Shown here piece after piece: positions 12,117-23,200 of a stretch of 64,000 bases of DNA. Within the stretch, counting starts at the first letter, position 1; the number at the start of each line of letters is the position of its first letter. The stretch covers positions 5,252,001 to 5,316,000 of the forward strand of contig JBANSL010000002.1 in the NCBI GenBank assembly GCA_037127255.1, read 5' to 3'. Made by a program: the position numbers and the translations under genes. Under the pieces are notes generated by a model that was not told the DNA's origin, searched no databases, and worked only from the letters and a program-made list of their open reading frames with translations. Origin of the DNA: Persicaria tinctoria (lineage: Eukaryota > Streptophyta > Magnoliopsida > Caryophyllales > Polygonaceae).

Positions 12117-15100
12117 ATGGCCATTTTATCTTGCGGAAGCACAACATGGGCTGCTCAGTGGGGTCTTCATCCACAGCTCACGCCTAGATGTGGCGGGGAA
12201 AGTAAAGTTTTCATGTCTTTGAGTTGGTTAGTGCTTCTTAAATCTTCTATTGACATGTCTTGCAGTTGGTGAAGTTTTTAGAGTTCCAGTTCAAGTTTTA
12301 TACGTATATGAATATTGGTCTGAAAACGATGTTGCTTTCTCATTGGGAATGTAAGATACGTTACGTAGTGTCTTCATTTCGACTGATTTACCTTTTGTCG
12401 TCGCATTTTCTCTACCATCAATAGGTTTAGCCAGGGCATTTATAACACTGCCCAAATAAGCTTCACTGGCTGATCTGTGCCAATCTTCCGGTTGCTTTAA
12501 CATAATTTCCTTCTTGTATCATCAAAGCATCACCCATTAATACAACACCAACATTATTTGATTCCAAATTTAGAGGAATGCCTACTCTATCCTTTTGAAA
12601 TTTGACTTCATAAAGATCGTGAAGACGAGCAATGCCATCACCCTTCTCAGGTCTCCTGTTATGATGTTCAGTCTCCTGATAAGTCACAGTTCCTCTGGAT
12701 TCGAGAATGTTCCTGAAGTTGCTTGAGTGATGTCAGGATCTTTTAGGGGGGGAGGGGGGGGGGGGGGGGGGTGATTTTGTTGTGTTGCCCCCTCTGTCTA
12801 CATGTAGGCTGGAAAGACAGTGGTGACTTCCAATCGTAGTCAGTTTTGTTGAGCTCAGGCAATCAGGCTGAAAACATCACTAAAATCTGTCAATTCCTTT
12901 CATCCTGCAGTAGCTGTTCGTTTTGTTTTTGCATATTTCTAAATTAACTCATGAGATTGTTTATGAATTCTCTTGGTTGTTTTCACTTTTCAGAGATGTT
13001 ATATGTTTCACGATGAATGAAAATCTATTCCTTTAGATAATTAAATATGCTGGGAGAATATCTCATGTGATGGTATGTAAAAGACTCTCAAACATCAGTG
13101 CTATTTTTTTCAGTGGTTCAACCAGGATAAGATCACTGCAGTCGCTCAGCTCATCTATCATTTCACAAGACTCCTGGCATGCTTTCTTCAATACTAGATC
13201 ATCCCAAAGTGCGTTTCATAGGAGGGGATCTCGTTTTGTTGTTAGAGCTGATGCTGTAAGTATCCTATGTTCACTCTCCTGCAATGCACAATGATATTCA
13301 ATTGTGAGATATTAAATAATTCAACATTTCAGTTATCCTCTTGTTTTATGTCTCCAAAACTCCCATTGATCATTTATCCAAGTTTCATGTATCCAAGAAT
13401 GTTTATTTCAAATTTTATTTTTCACTATATAGGCATATAATAAACATAAGTGCTTCACAATCAATTAAATATTAATCGCTGTACTAAAATTTTCTTATGA
13501 GGTTGGAGGGAAGAAAAAGACATTGACTGTGGGGCCTAGAGCAAATTCTGAGCTTCTTATTTCTTCTTCACGCGGTGACTAGAAAAGCATTTTGATTTAG
13601 ACACACCTTCGAAATTTTAGCCTCGTAAAGCATTAGAAGTGTGGCTGAAGCCTTATATAAATGTGATTCCTTGGATTGATCAAAGAGCAGATGTTCCTGC
13701 AGTGTCTAAAATATACTTCTAGCATAGTGGTGATTTATCATTTATCGTCATCATCATTTTCCTTTCTGTCATCTCTATGAACTAATAAGGCTTATTTTTT
13801 TCGAATGGATTTAGATGAACTTGCATATAGTTATCAACTCTGGTGTTTTTTTATCGTTTATTCTGCTACATACTATGGGATTCAATGATTCATCTCCGAG
13901 GATCATTAAGAAAATGCTCTAACCCCCAGTTTTATGCAATTCTGGCTTATTTGACTTGAATTACATTTCCAGTTGTATCTTTAAAAAACAATGTGCCTTG
14001 TGATTTGACTTCTAGCATAAGGAGTACTTGCATGAATTTGATCATATAATTTTTGTGTGCAGGACTTTTACTCCATTCTTGGAGTGTCAAAAAACGCCAG
14101 TAAATCAGAAATAAAGAGTGGTGAGCAGTAGTCACTTGATTTTGTCAGCTTGTGTAATATGCATTTTCAACCAAATTAGAAAAGAAAACAAATCTGAAAT
14201 AGCTTGAGCAAAGGAGTGGCTTAATGGTATTGTTTCCACTCATTGCAGACCAAGGGTTACTAGCATTTTGGCTAGGTTTCTCTTCCCCAATAGTTCATAT
14301 GATCTTGGGAGTCCTGTCTTTCTCTAGCGAATGAGTTTAGATGGACTTACTTGAATAGTTGAATTGTAGTTTCATGGCTACAGGTCACGGCCATTCCCTG
14401 TAAACAATATCTCATTCATTGGTCAAGTGTAGAAGTGTGATACTTTTGTCAGAGGTAGATCTCTTAGCTAAGAGATTTGGCTTCTGATACAAGCTGAGGG
14501 CCAATAGGGCGAGACCATTTTTTGCATGTCAAGTGTGTGTAACAGGTTCCTGTCTTGGTGAGAGGGGGTCCAAAAGGCTCATAGCAAGACCAGAAACCTC
14601 TAATGATACTTTCTTTTTTTCCCCAGTGGTCCTTTTTTTTCCCTTTTCCTGTGTCGTATTGGAAGTTAGTCTTCTGCTATTAATAGACTAATGGAATTTA
14701 CAGTAGTTGTGCTAGAGCTTAGCTAATATTAGCCACACCCTACCTTAAAAATTAATCGTATAGTGTTGGGTAAGTATCTCATCATAATATTTTACTTCTA
14801 AATAGGTTATTGTGAATCAAGGCATATCTTATATGTTATATGCTACACCTTGTGTCTATACAAAGTGTGCTTCATTCTTATTATGTCAACTTGTGGCATT
14901 AGGGACTAATCGTTATTCACACAGCATTTTATGAAGACTTCTGGTGTATTGTGTCATAACTCATAACCATCTACATTTCCTTCTGACTTTACAGCTTACC
15001 GAAAACTTGCAAGGAGCTACCATCCTGATGTTAATAAGTAAGTTCATCCACCCTCTCCCCAAACATGATAATCTGCCTTCAGCCATCCTGATGTCACCAA

Positions 15101-16356
15101 CTAAGATGGGTTTTTTCCATTCTTAATGTTGTTTATGGATGCCAACAGCTATGTCAACGTATTATCTTACATTAACCTTTTATGCTATTCCAATACCGCA
15201 GGGAGCCCAATGCAGAGCAGAAATTTAAGGATATTAGTAATGCTTATGAGGTATAACATTTGTTCAATCGTTGTTAATTTCCTTGCCTGCAAGATTTTCC
15301 ATATATTTTGGTCCTTTATTATGATGATTTATAATGCATTGCAGGTACTGTCAGATGATGAAAAGCGTTCAATATATGACAGATATGGAGAGGCAGGGCT
15401 AAAAGGTGTTGGAGCAGGCATGGGGGTAAGACAACATTTGTAATATGTTCTCTATTTATCTGCCCGTAGTTTGTCATGTGTAATCAACTTTTGTTTTCCA
15501 GCAGGACTTCAGCAACCCCTTTGACCTGTTTGAGTCCTTATTCGAAGGGATGGGTGGCATGGGCGGAATGGGTATGGGCGGAAGAGGTGCTAGGAGTAGG
15601 GCGACAGATGGTGAAGACCAGGCCTACAACTTGGTCCTGAACTTCAAAGAAGCCATATTTGGTGTTGAGAAGGAAATTGAGATAAGTCGGCTCGAGGCAT
15701 GTGGGACTTGTGAAGGGTCTGGGGCAAAACCTGGTACCCGCCCGAGCAAGTGCAGTACGTGCGGTGGTCAAGGTCAGGTTATCTCCTCAGCAAGAACCCC
15801 TCTTGGTGTCTTCCAACAGGTGAGCACCTGCTCGGCCTGTGGAGGGGCTGGGGAGAACTCCACCCCTTGCAACAAATGCAGCGGTGATGGCCGACTAAAG
15901 AAGTCAAAGCGGATCAGCCTCAAGGTCCCAGCCGGGGTAGACTCAGGGAGCAGGTTGCGAGTCCGCTCAGAGGGTAATGCTGGGCGAAGAGGTGGGGCCC
16001 CTGGGGATCTCTTCGTAATCATCGATGTTCTCCCAGACCCATTACTGAAACGTGACGACACAAACATTCTCTACACCTGCAAGATCTCCTACATTGACGC
16101 GATCCTGGGTACTACGATGAAGGTCCCCACAGTGGACGGAATGGTGGATCTGAAGGTACCGTCTGGAACGCAACCTGGGACTACCCTGGTGATGGCGAAA
16201 AAGGGTGTTCCCTTGCTGAACAAGCCCAACTTGAGAGGCGATCAGCTGGTCCGGGTCCAGGTGGAGATCCCAAAGAAGCTCAATGACGACGAGAGAAAGC
16301 TCGTTGAGGAACTTGCGGATCTGAACAAAGCCAAGACAACCAACAGCAGAAGGTAG
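12117..16356 (+). CDS. Plastid-type DnaJ (Hsp40, type I, DJA6/A7-like)
   Basis: Co-chaperone that stimulates plastid Hsp70. Exons: 12117-12201, 13114-13255, 14063-14120, 14995-15037, 15202-15250, 15345-15425, 15505-16356. Exon 1 starts [16 protein letters not shown]; together with exon 2 it looks like a plastid transit peptide ending [12 protein letters not shown]. The J domain ([14 protein letters not shown]...) contains HPD in exon 4. A G-rich linker follows, then four zinc-binding CxxCxGxG repeats ([32 protein letters not shown]) and the C-terminal substrate-binding domains. All joins from exon 2 onward keep frame. Joining exon 1 (phase 1) to exon 2 (needs phase 2) with GT-AG sites fails by one base, so a missed micro-exon, an indel or an odd splice site is required. 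With that corrected the product would be about 436 residues, close to family length. Exon 7 has a CAGCAG acceptor. Stop is at 16354-16356. Confidence 0.85.
12410..12645 (-). pseudogene. Nuclear plastid DNA fragment: atpA (CF1 alpha)
   Basis: On the minus strand, two overlapping frames read [10 protein letters not shown], then [29 protein letters not shown] and [19 protein letters not shown]. These follow one another as in the N-terminal part of plastid ATP synthase alpha. The mitochondrial homologue differs (it has LENENVGIVVFG), so the source is plastid. A frame change lies between KATGRLAQI and SEAYLG, and there are many substitutions, so it is an old, non-functional insertion. It sits in the first coding intron of the DnaJ gene. 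Confidence 0.85.
12747..12771 (+). repeat. Poly-G tract
   Basis: A run of about 25 bases that is almost pure G, in the first coding intron of the DnaJ gene. Length is likely to be unreliable in the assembly. Confidence 0.8.
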
Positions 16357-16774
16357 GCAGCCCTGCCCGGTTTTGCTTTCTTTATCAGTCAATTTATTTT
16401 CAGTTGTCTTCGACTGGATCAAACGATCAGCAGCCATTGAAAGTCTTTGCACCCGGTGTCCTAGTTCATAGCAGACACTTCAGTTTTGGGTTTTAGAAGG
16501 AAAACTTAGGCTGATATCTAGATTTTTGTTGTATTTAGTACACATTCATATTTTTATTATAACTTGATGATGATATATATGATTGAAACGACAGTAAAGA
16601 TATCGATTCACCAGCCGATATTTTGTGGAATGATCTACTTCAATGCTTTGGCTACATTTGTTTGGTTCGAGTATAATTTCTGTGTTCAATTGATTTCTAT
16701 AGTCAAGGCAGGTAAGCTCCTATAGTCCTATATATTCATGTCTTGTTTGGTTCTGTTGCACAAGTTATCCATTA
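16357..16774 (+). other. DnaJ 3' UTR and start of spacer
   Basis: Follows the DnaJ stop codon directly. It is T-rich and carries no ORF. The exact polyadenylation point cannot be told from the sequence. Confidence 0.5.
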
Positions 16775-17104
16775 GACTATCCACAATGGTTTTGCTTATA
16801 ATGTATACATTTGCACATGATGTGTAAAAATATACCTTACTTTTTGGTATTTTGCTCCAATGATCAAGTGTGTATTTTTTACGCATCATTCAAATACAAT
16901 TAATTTAAAACAAAAATCATAAAAAATACATCAATAAAATTGTCTTGCTTTTTGAAAAAGTTTTTGCACATGGGGAGGTGATGTGTTCAAATTTGTCATT
17001 ACATGCTCAAATTTGCACATTTGCACACCCTAAAAGGTAAAAACAACCAATGGAGCTTAAAAATGTCTAAAATATACACATTTACACAACTATTGAAGTT
17101 AGTC
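16775..17104. mobile_element. Tourist-like MITE
   Basis: Imperfect inverted ends GACTATCCACAATGG and CTATTGAAGTTAGTC are flanked by TTA at 16772-16774 and 17105-17107. Internal paired blocks (GCACATGATGTG..., ATTTGCACA) support a foldback element of 330 bp without coding capacity. Confidence 0.6.
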
Positions 17105-17233
17105 TTATTACATTCGGGTTTGTTTCTTTATGAGAAATTCTGAAATTTCATCCCTTTTTTCCCCGGTTTTCTATGACGTAAATTGAACATTAATAAAAAT
17201 AACCCCACGAGATAATTTACAAAACTCATACTA

Positions 17234-17436
17234 CTACCTCCGTTCAAAAATATAAGTCATTTTAGACATTTGCATACAAATTAAGTAAATCATAAACTTA
17301 TTCAATTTATACTCTTCATTAAGTATCCACAACACTTATCAACCAATAAAATTTGAGCCAAAAGTAAAAAATTAACATTTATCATATCCCAATACATAGA
17401 AAACGCAAGAGTACTTATATTTTTGAACGGATGTAG
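17234..17436. mobile_element. Stowaway-type MITE
   Basis: Ends CTACCTCCGTTC and GAACGGATGTAG are flanked by TA. The arms AAAAATATAAGTCATTTT and TACTTATATTTTT pair. Length is 203 bp. Confidence 0.75.
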
Positions 17437-18031
17437 TATAAGATAATCTTTTGAAATCAAAAGCATTAACTCTTGCCAACGGTATATGTTAAGAACCTGA
17501 GATTCAAAAAATGTTTTACTAGTACTACAGTATTTTTTAACAGGAAAAAATTCGAGATACTAGACAATTAACATACTATCCAATAACTCGAGAGGCCGAA
17601 GGCCCGAAATAATGTTTTACTAGCACTTAAACCCCATCTTTAAAAAATGATTAGATTAGTCATTAGTGTATTTAATAGGAAAATGTTTGATGTAATTGAA
17701 ATGCTAAATTAAATCAATGAAATTTACTGATCCTATAAATCTTACTGTAATTACCAAACCTTACTCCCTACTGTTTCTTCTTATAGCCTTAGGAGCAGTT
17801 AATTTTGACAGTAGGAAGACGTAAAAATTAGGGAGTACTGTACTGTAAAATCATTTGGGTCTGAATTTCAGAAACGGAAATGATGGTGATTGATGAATCA
17901 TTTGGTCAAACCACACACACTTCTTGCTCGCGCCGCACTAAATGAGTGAAGAATCATTTTTTCAGCTTTTCTTCTGTTGGGATTGGTGAGATTTGATTAA
18001 GGCGTTTTCATTTTTAAATGGGAAATTTATA

Positions 18032-18284
18032 CTCCCTCCATCCGCGAAAACTTGTCATTTTAGCTTCCGACACAATATTTAAGAAATATGTAAACTACCT
18101 AGATTGCCCCTTCTTTTGTCATAATTATATCAAAGCAAAGTACAATTGCATTTTTCAAAGTAATTCAAAATTTAAACAAATGAGGGTAAATTTGGAAATA
18201 TATGGGTAAAAACTCTAAAGTGACAAGTTTTTTTTTGGACAAAATCAAAAGTCTAAAATGACAAGTTTTCGCGGACGGAGGGAG
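18032..18284. mobile_element. Stowaway-type MITE
   Basis: Ends CTCCCTCCATCC and GGACGGAGGGAG are flanked by TA (18030-18031 and 18285-18286). The longer terminal arms containing GCGAAAACTTGTCATTTTA also pair. Length is 253 bp. Confidence 0.85.
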
Positions 18285-18401
18285 TATAGTATAAAACTCG
18301 TTAAATATACTATAAGATTTTTATCTTAACTACCCACTAAATATATAATTACAGAAAATCACCCTATAATCCTATATGATATTCGCCAAAAAAAAAACAC
18401 G

Positions 18402-18737
18402 GGAAACACCACACGCCACCTATTTAACTTTCCTTCAAATATGTTATATTTTAATATTTTAAACTTAAATATTTTGGGTATATATATTCGTAATTTAAAA
18501 CATATAATATATTAGTGGTAAATTCTAAATATTTGTGGCTCAAAATGTTTGATTTTTTTTAATGAATTATAAAATATGTTTATAAATATAATTTTTTTCT
18601 AACCATAAATTTGGAGAACTCACCCCATTATATATAATGTATAATTAATAAATATATATATATAAGTTTAAAATATTAAAATATAATACATTTGATGGAA
18701 AGTTAAAGGAAATAGGTGGTAGGTGGTGTTTTGTTGA
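18402..18737. mobile_element. Foldback MITE with about 80-bp arms
   Basis: The left arm contains CGCCACCTATTTAACTTTCC and TTATATTTTAATATTTTAAA. The right arm contains the reverse complement of both (GGAAAGTTAAAGGAAATAGG and TTTAAAATATTAAAATATAA). The exact ends and target duplication are unclear. Confidence 0.6.
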
Positions 18738-18748
18738 TGGAACTATTA

Positions 18749-18903
18749 AGGGTGTGTTTTCCTCACCCAAATTTTAAGAGGTGGAGGAGGTATGAGTATG
18801 AGTGATTTTTCTACCTTGGAGGGGTAGATAGAGGAGGTGGAAGATCTCCTCCATCTCTTCTAAGTTCTACCCCTTAAATGAGGGGTATGGGAAAAACAGG
18901 CTC
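18749..18903. mobile_element. Small Tourist-like MITE
   Basis: A 155-bp segment with ends AGGGTGTGTTTTCC and GGGAAAAACAGGCTC, flanked by TTA (18746-18748 and 18904-18906). Its interior is a GGAGGAGG/CCTCC-rich stem. Confidence 0.5.
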
Positions 18904-19677
18904 TTAGTGGGCTGTTTTAATTTTTATAATTTTGTATTTAATGGGTGGTTACGTGAAATTTTTCATATATTAGTGAATGGTTTTCTATGAATATTCCTTA
19001 TTGAAGAGTGAGACTATTGATAAGATTACAAAAGACTAAGTTTATTTTACTCTTTATAAAATAATTAAAATTGAGATAGAAAAAATAAATAAGGTTGCTA
19101 AAAAGGCGAGCCAACTCCAAAACCGAATCGAAACTAGCCTTAAAAAAAATCCAATTCCGGTCCAATCTAAGTACGAGTAATTGGATCTTAACCCTAAAAT
19201 TTCCGCTTCATTTATGTTCAAATTGTTTTTTGATCTCGATCTAAAACACTGGGTTCAAACTTAAAAATTTCTCAACATTCGGATCAGTTTTTCCGGGTCG
19301 GATAATGTTCTAATGGATTAATTAACCATAAACCAATTCAGTGAATTCACACCTCATTGTGGGTAAAGGTAGAGAATATTTTTTTGAGCTCAAAGGTAGA
19401 GAATATTATATTTATGATACAGTGAACTTGGAGGAGGTATCAGTAATTTCATTTCTTTATAACAAACAGATATTCATCTGTATTTGCCTTGTTGCCGTTG
19501 ACAGTCGCCATTCGCCACTTGTCCATGGCAAGGTTTCAGTTTTAGCTTCACCCTCTCTGCGTGTATCGGTGGCCATTCCGAGTTTTTCAGAATCTTCAAG
19601 GCGAGAGCGTCCTCAATTCTCTCTTTCACTTCCTCCCTTTCTCAATTACTCAACTTTCCTGCGCTTCTTCTTCCAAG
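18904..19677 (+). other. Promoter and 5' UTR exon of the SWIB/Plus-3/GYF gene
   Basis: The stretch from about 19500 to 19677 is rich in CT and ends at a strong donor (CCAAG|GTACGC). The leader intron would run 19678-20235 and end GATAG, 12 bases before the start codon. An ORF at 19341-19733 crosses the donor and is not supported. Confidence 0.5.
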
Positions 19678-20247
19678 GTACGCGCTCCAATTCTTCCGTT
19701 TTTTCGCTTGCATATTTTGCGGTTTTGAATTGATGCTTTGCTGAGAAAATTTCGTGAGTTTGGTTCCATTTTGTCGGCTAGAAAAAGGCTAATTTGCGGT
19801 TGTCCTGACCACATTGCATTCCCTGTTGTTTCCGTAGTTGAGTTGATTTTCGCCAAATTGGATGATTTGGTTGGAAAATTCGGGGTTTCTCGTCCCTCAA
19901 TTTGCTATCTGGTGTGAGGTTTTATTGGTTTCGGTGTAGGAAAAAATCTAGGGTTTCGAATTCGGAGTTGCTTGTGTGTGTTTTTCAAAACTCTAGGTTT
20001 TGGTTTCCGATTCTGTTGAAAAATTATTGTTTTGGTGACTGTAGTTACTCCTGGGGTTACTGTTGGATGTATCATCTGGTGCTAAAATTTGATTTAAAAA
20101 AATGAAACTAAATTGTATTTAATCAGTAGCGGAAGGGTCGTTTCTGTTGTGGCAATATAGTGTTTGTGATATGTTTCAGTTTGCAGTGTTTAATTGTAGT
20201 TTTATAGTGGATTTATGTGATAACTCTGTTGATAGGTAGGTGAAAAC

Positions 20248-23200
20248 ATGGAACCTCGGCCGTTTAACTGGGTTCCAGAATCCAATGGATTGACTCCTTC
20301 TGTTGGGAGAAAAAGAAGGCGGCCAAAGAGAAAGGAGTTTGTGGGGTGGGGATCAAGGGAACTGATTGGTTTTCTCAACTCCATTGGAAGGAGCACTAAA
20401 GAGAAAGTGCCTCAGGATGATGCCGCATATATCATCAACCAATACATCAATGATAACGATCTTCTTAATCCTGCTAAAAAGAAAAGGGTTCTTTGTGATG
20501 CAAACCTGCAAGTGGTTTTTGGGAGGAAGACAATACCTCGGATTAAGATTTTTGAGCTTTTGGAAGCACACTACGCAGACAATGAGGATGATTCTGACAG
20601 CGAGTTTTCCAGCTCAGATGAGAGGGAGGAAGATAAGTATGGTAAACAGAAGCGGCAAAAGGATTTGACTTTTGAAGAGGAAGCAGAAAAGAGGAAGAAG
20701 GCTTGTGAACCTCCACCAAACAGCCCTGCAGCTATAGTTCCTGAAAATATCAAAGCCGTATTTCTGAAGAAATCTTTAGTTCAAGAATTGTTGAAGGATT
20801 CTGACACTTTCGAAAGTAAAGTGCTTGGGGGTTTTGTGCGGGTGAAAGCAGATCGCTTTGACTACAAGCAGAAAAACTCGCATGTGCTTCAACTTGTGAA
20901 AGGTATTTTGATTCACCATATTGTGCATTCAATATAACCGTTGTGTAGTTTTTGAATCCTTGCGTATTGAAGTCTAAATGGTAAATTCTCATTATTGAAC
21001 CCTTGTTGCTAATTCCCAGGCATAATAAGGGATGATGCTGATGGCAATAATGTGCGTCTTGAGATTGCTGAAATGGGGAAACGCATCAGCATATCTGAGC
21101 TGTCTGAAGTGAACTTCTCTGAGGTGAACAAGCTTATCCTACTCAAGAGATTTTATTTGATCTATATCTCCTGAGAGAGATGCGGTTTTTATTTTGAGTG
21201 CACTTGTTTTCTTAATGTAATTTGCTCTGGCATTGGAAAATGATTGTTTCTAAACTGTGCTGGTTGCAGGAAGAGTGCCAGGATTTGAACAGGAGAATGA
21301 AGGCGGATTATCTCAAGCAACCCACTGTTGTAAGTTATTCACATAATGTTGCCATGCATTAGTTTTGGATTTGCCAAGTTGGTGCTCATGGTTTGCTCCT
21401 ACTAATAGTTATACTATGTTGATCTCTTTATTCTGTAATGTATGATTCTGCATTTCTGCAGGATGTCACAATTTGATTATTCCTTACAACAGCTCGTGCT
21501 ACTTACTTGCATTTGTCGCCCCCCCATCCCCCCCCCCCCACCCCCCCCCCCCCCCCCACCCCCCCACACACACACACACATTCAGAGTCTTTGGTCTGTC
21601 ATTGACTTTATATTTACCAGAGGCTGCTATGCATCTCGATGGAGTTTAGATGTTGCTAAAGATCAGTCCAGTGAGAGTATTAGAATGTGAGGTTCTTGTT
21701 TGTTAAATTACTCTAATGCCATTTCTTGTTGGTGAATTACTTTATAATTTCATTGATTTGGGTTACGACTAGCTTGTGCATTATGGTATTGCTTCCTGAT
21801 TTTATCCTTCCATTTGGGTTAGTTTAGAAGCAGTTTACCTATCCGGGAGATTCTGTTTCTTGGGTTTGTGCCATTTAGGCAACTTTCTTGCTTGCAAAAT
21901 TTTGAGAAGCAACTGTAAGATTCAGATTTCTAATCTGGGGCAGCTTTGGTAGATGACGATTTTTCTTGTGATTTCAATTTATGTATGCTCTCTTGCTTGT
22001 TCATCGTATGAAGCTGTGTGGATAAATATGCTGATTATTTGTTGCAGACATCAGAAGCCAAGTGGCTTGTGGTGGTGTATTTAAGGGGCTGTTCCCCCAA
22101 TGGCTAGCTTTTGGATTTGTTGCCTGACTTGACTTATTCACTTTAATAGGGAGAGCTTCAGGCTAAGGTGCAGCTTTTGCACGAGGATATAACCAAGCAT
22201 GTAAGTTTACTTGGCTTTGGTTTTTTTACTATAATCTGCAGTTCTTGTCTACTGATACAATAGGTGACATAACAGCTAATGAGAAAAAGGAATTGAATAA
22301 TTTTGAGCAAATCTTTGAAACAGGGATTCATGTAGCCATTTTTTTTTTTGGCTTGTTACCTCTTCTGTTTCATCAAAACCCTCAACAATGTAACTGATAC
22401 AATATGTGGGTCATGAGATTTGTAGTGCATACAGTGAAAATTGTCTAATTCCATGTCACAGTGTCACGAACCCCTGTATTTATTTCAAACTTAGAGTTAC
22501 CATAGTTGAATCTTGTCTTCTCTCAAAGATGCTTGGACTATAAGCAAGGCACACCTTAGATTACATAGTGCATGCATTTGTTATGATATCGCATATGATG
22601 CCTAATGATATATTTTTTAAAGCCTGATTCTCACGATTGTCTTACTTGGACATCTTTTGGTACTCTCTATGTGGATGTTGCAGTGGATACCAAGAGAAAT
22701 CAACCGTCTGGAGTGCCTCATGGATCGAGCTAATGAGAAGGGCTGGCGCGGAGAATATCCTTTTATATTCTCTTTTTCTTGTGACTTCTCTATTAAAAAA
22801 ATAACAATGTGCATGACAAATCCTCTATGCTCATTGGTCTTTAGCTTTCACAATTTTCGATTATTTTATTTGGGATTAAAACTATAAGCTGCTCAGAGAT
22901 TTTTATGTGTTATCGAAAGAGTCACCAATTGAAGAAGGAAAATGATGTTTTTCTCTGTGAATAGCTTTCAAGAGGTAAAAAGAAAGATATTTATTGGCGA
23001 GTGGAAGAATTGGTTAAATAGTATTTTTGGTTGCAATACGAAGGAAGGTTATTCCTTGATAGATTTGAATACATATTTTGAACACCGGGATAAGATGAAG
23101 CTCCTTCAAACACCAGCTGAACAATCCCGCCTATTGCAGAAGGTCCCACAAGTTACTGCTGAAGAACTAAAATTGGACCCTGATCCAGGAAATACTAAAG

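Noticed and set aside
22942..23072. Start of an exon at the ATG at 22942
   Set aside because: The frame from there is open only because the AT-AC intron happens to lack stops; the peptide before residue 23073 does not resemble the family, whereas the spliced product does.
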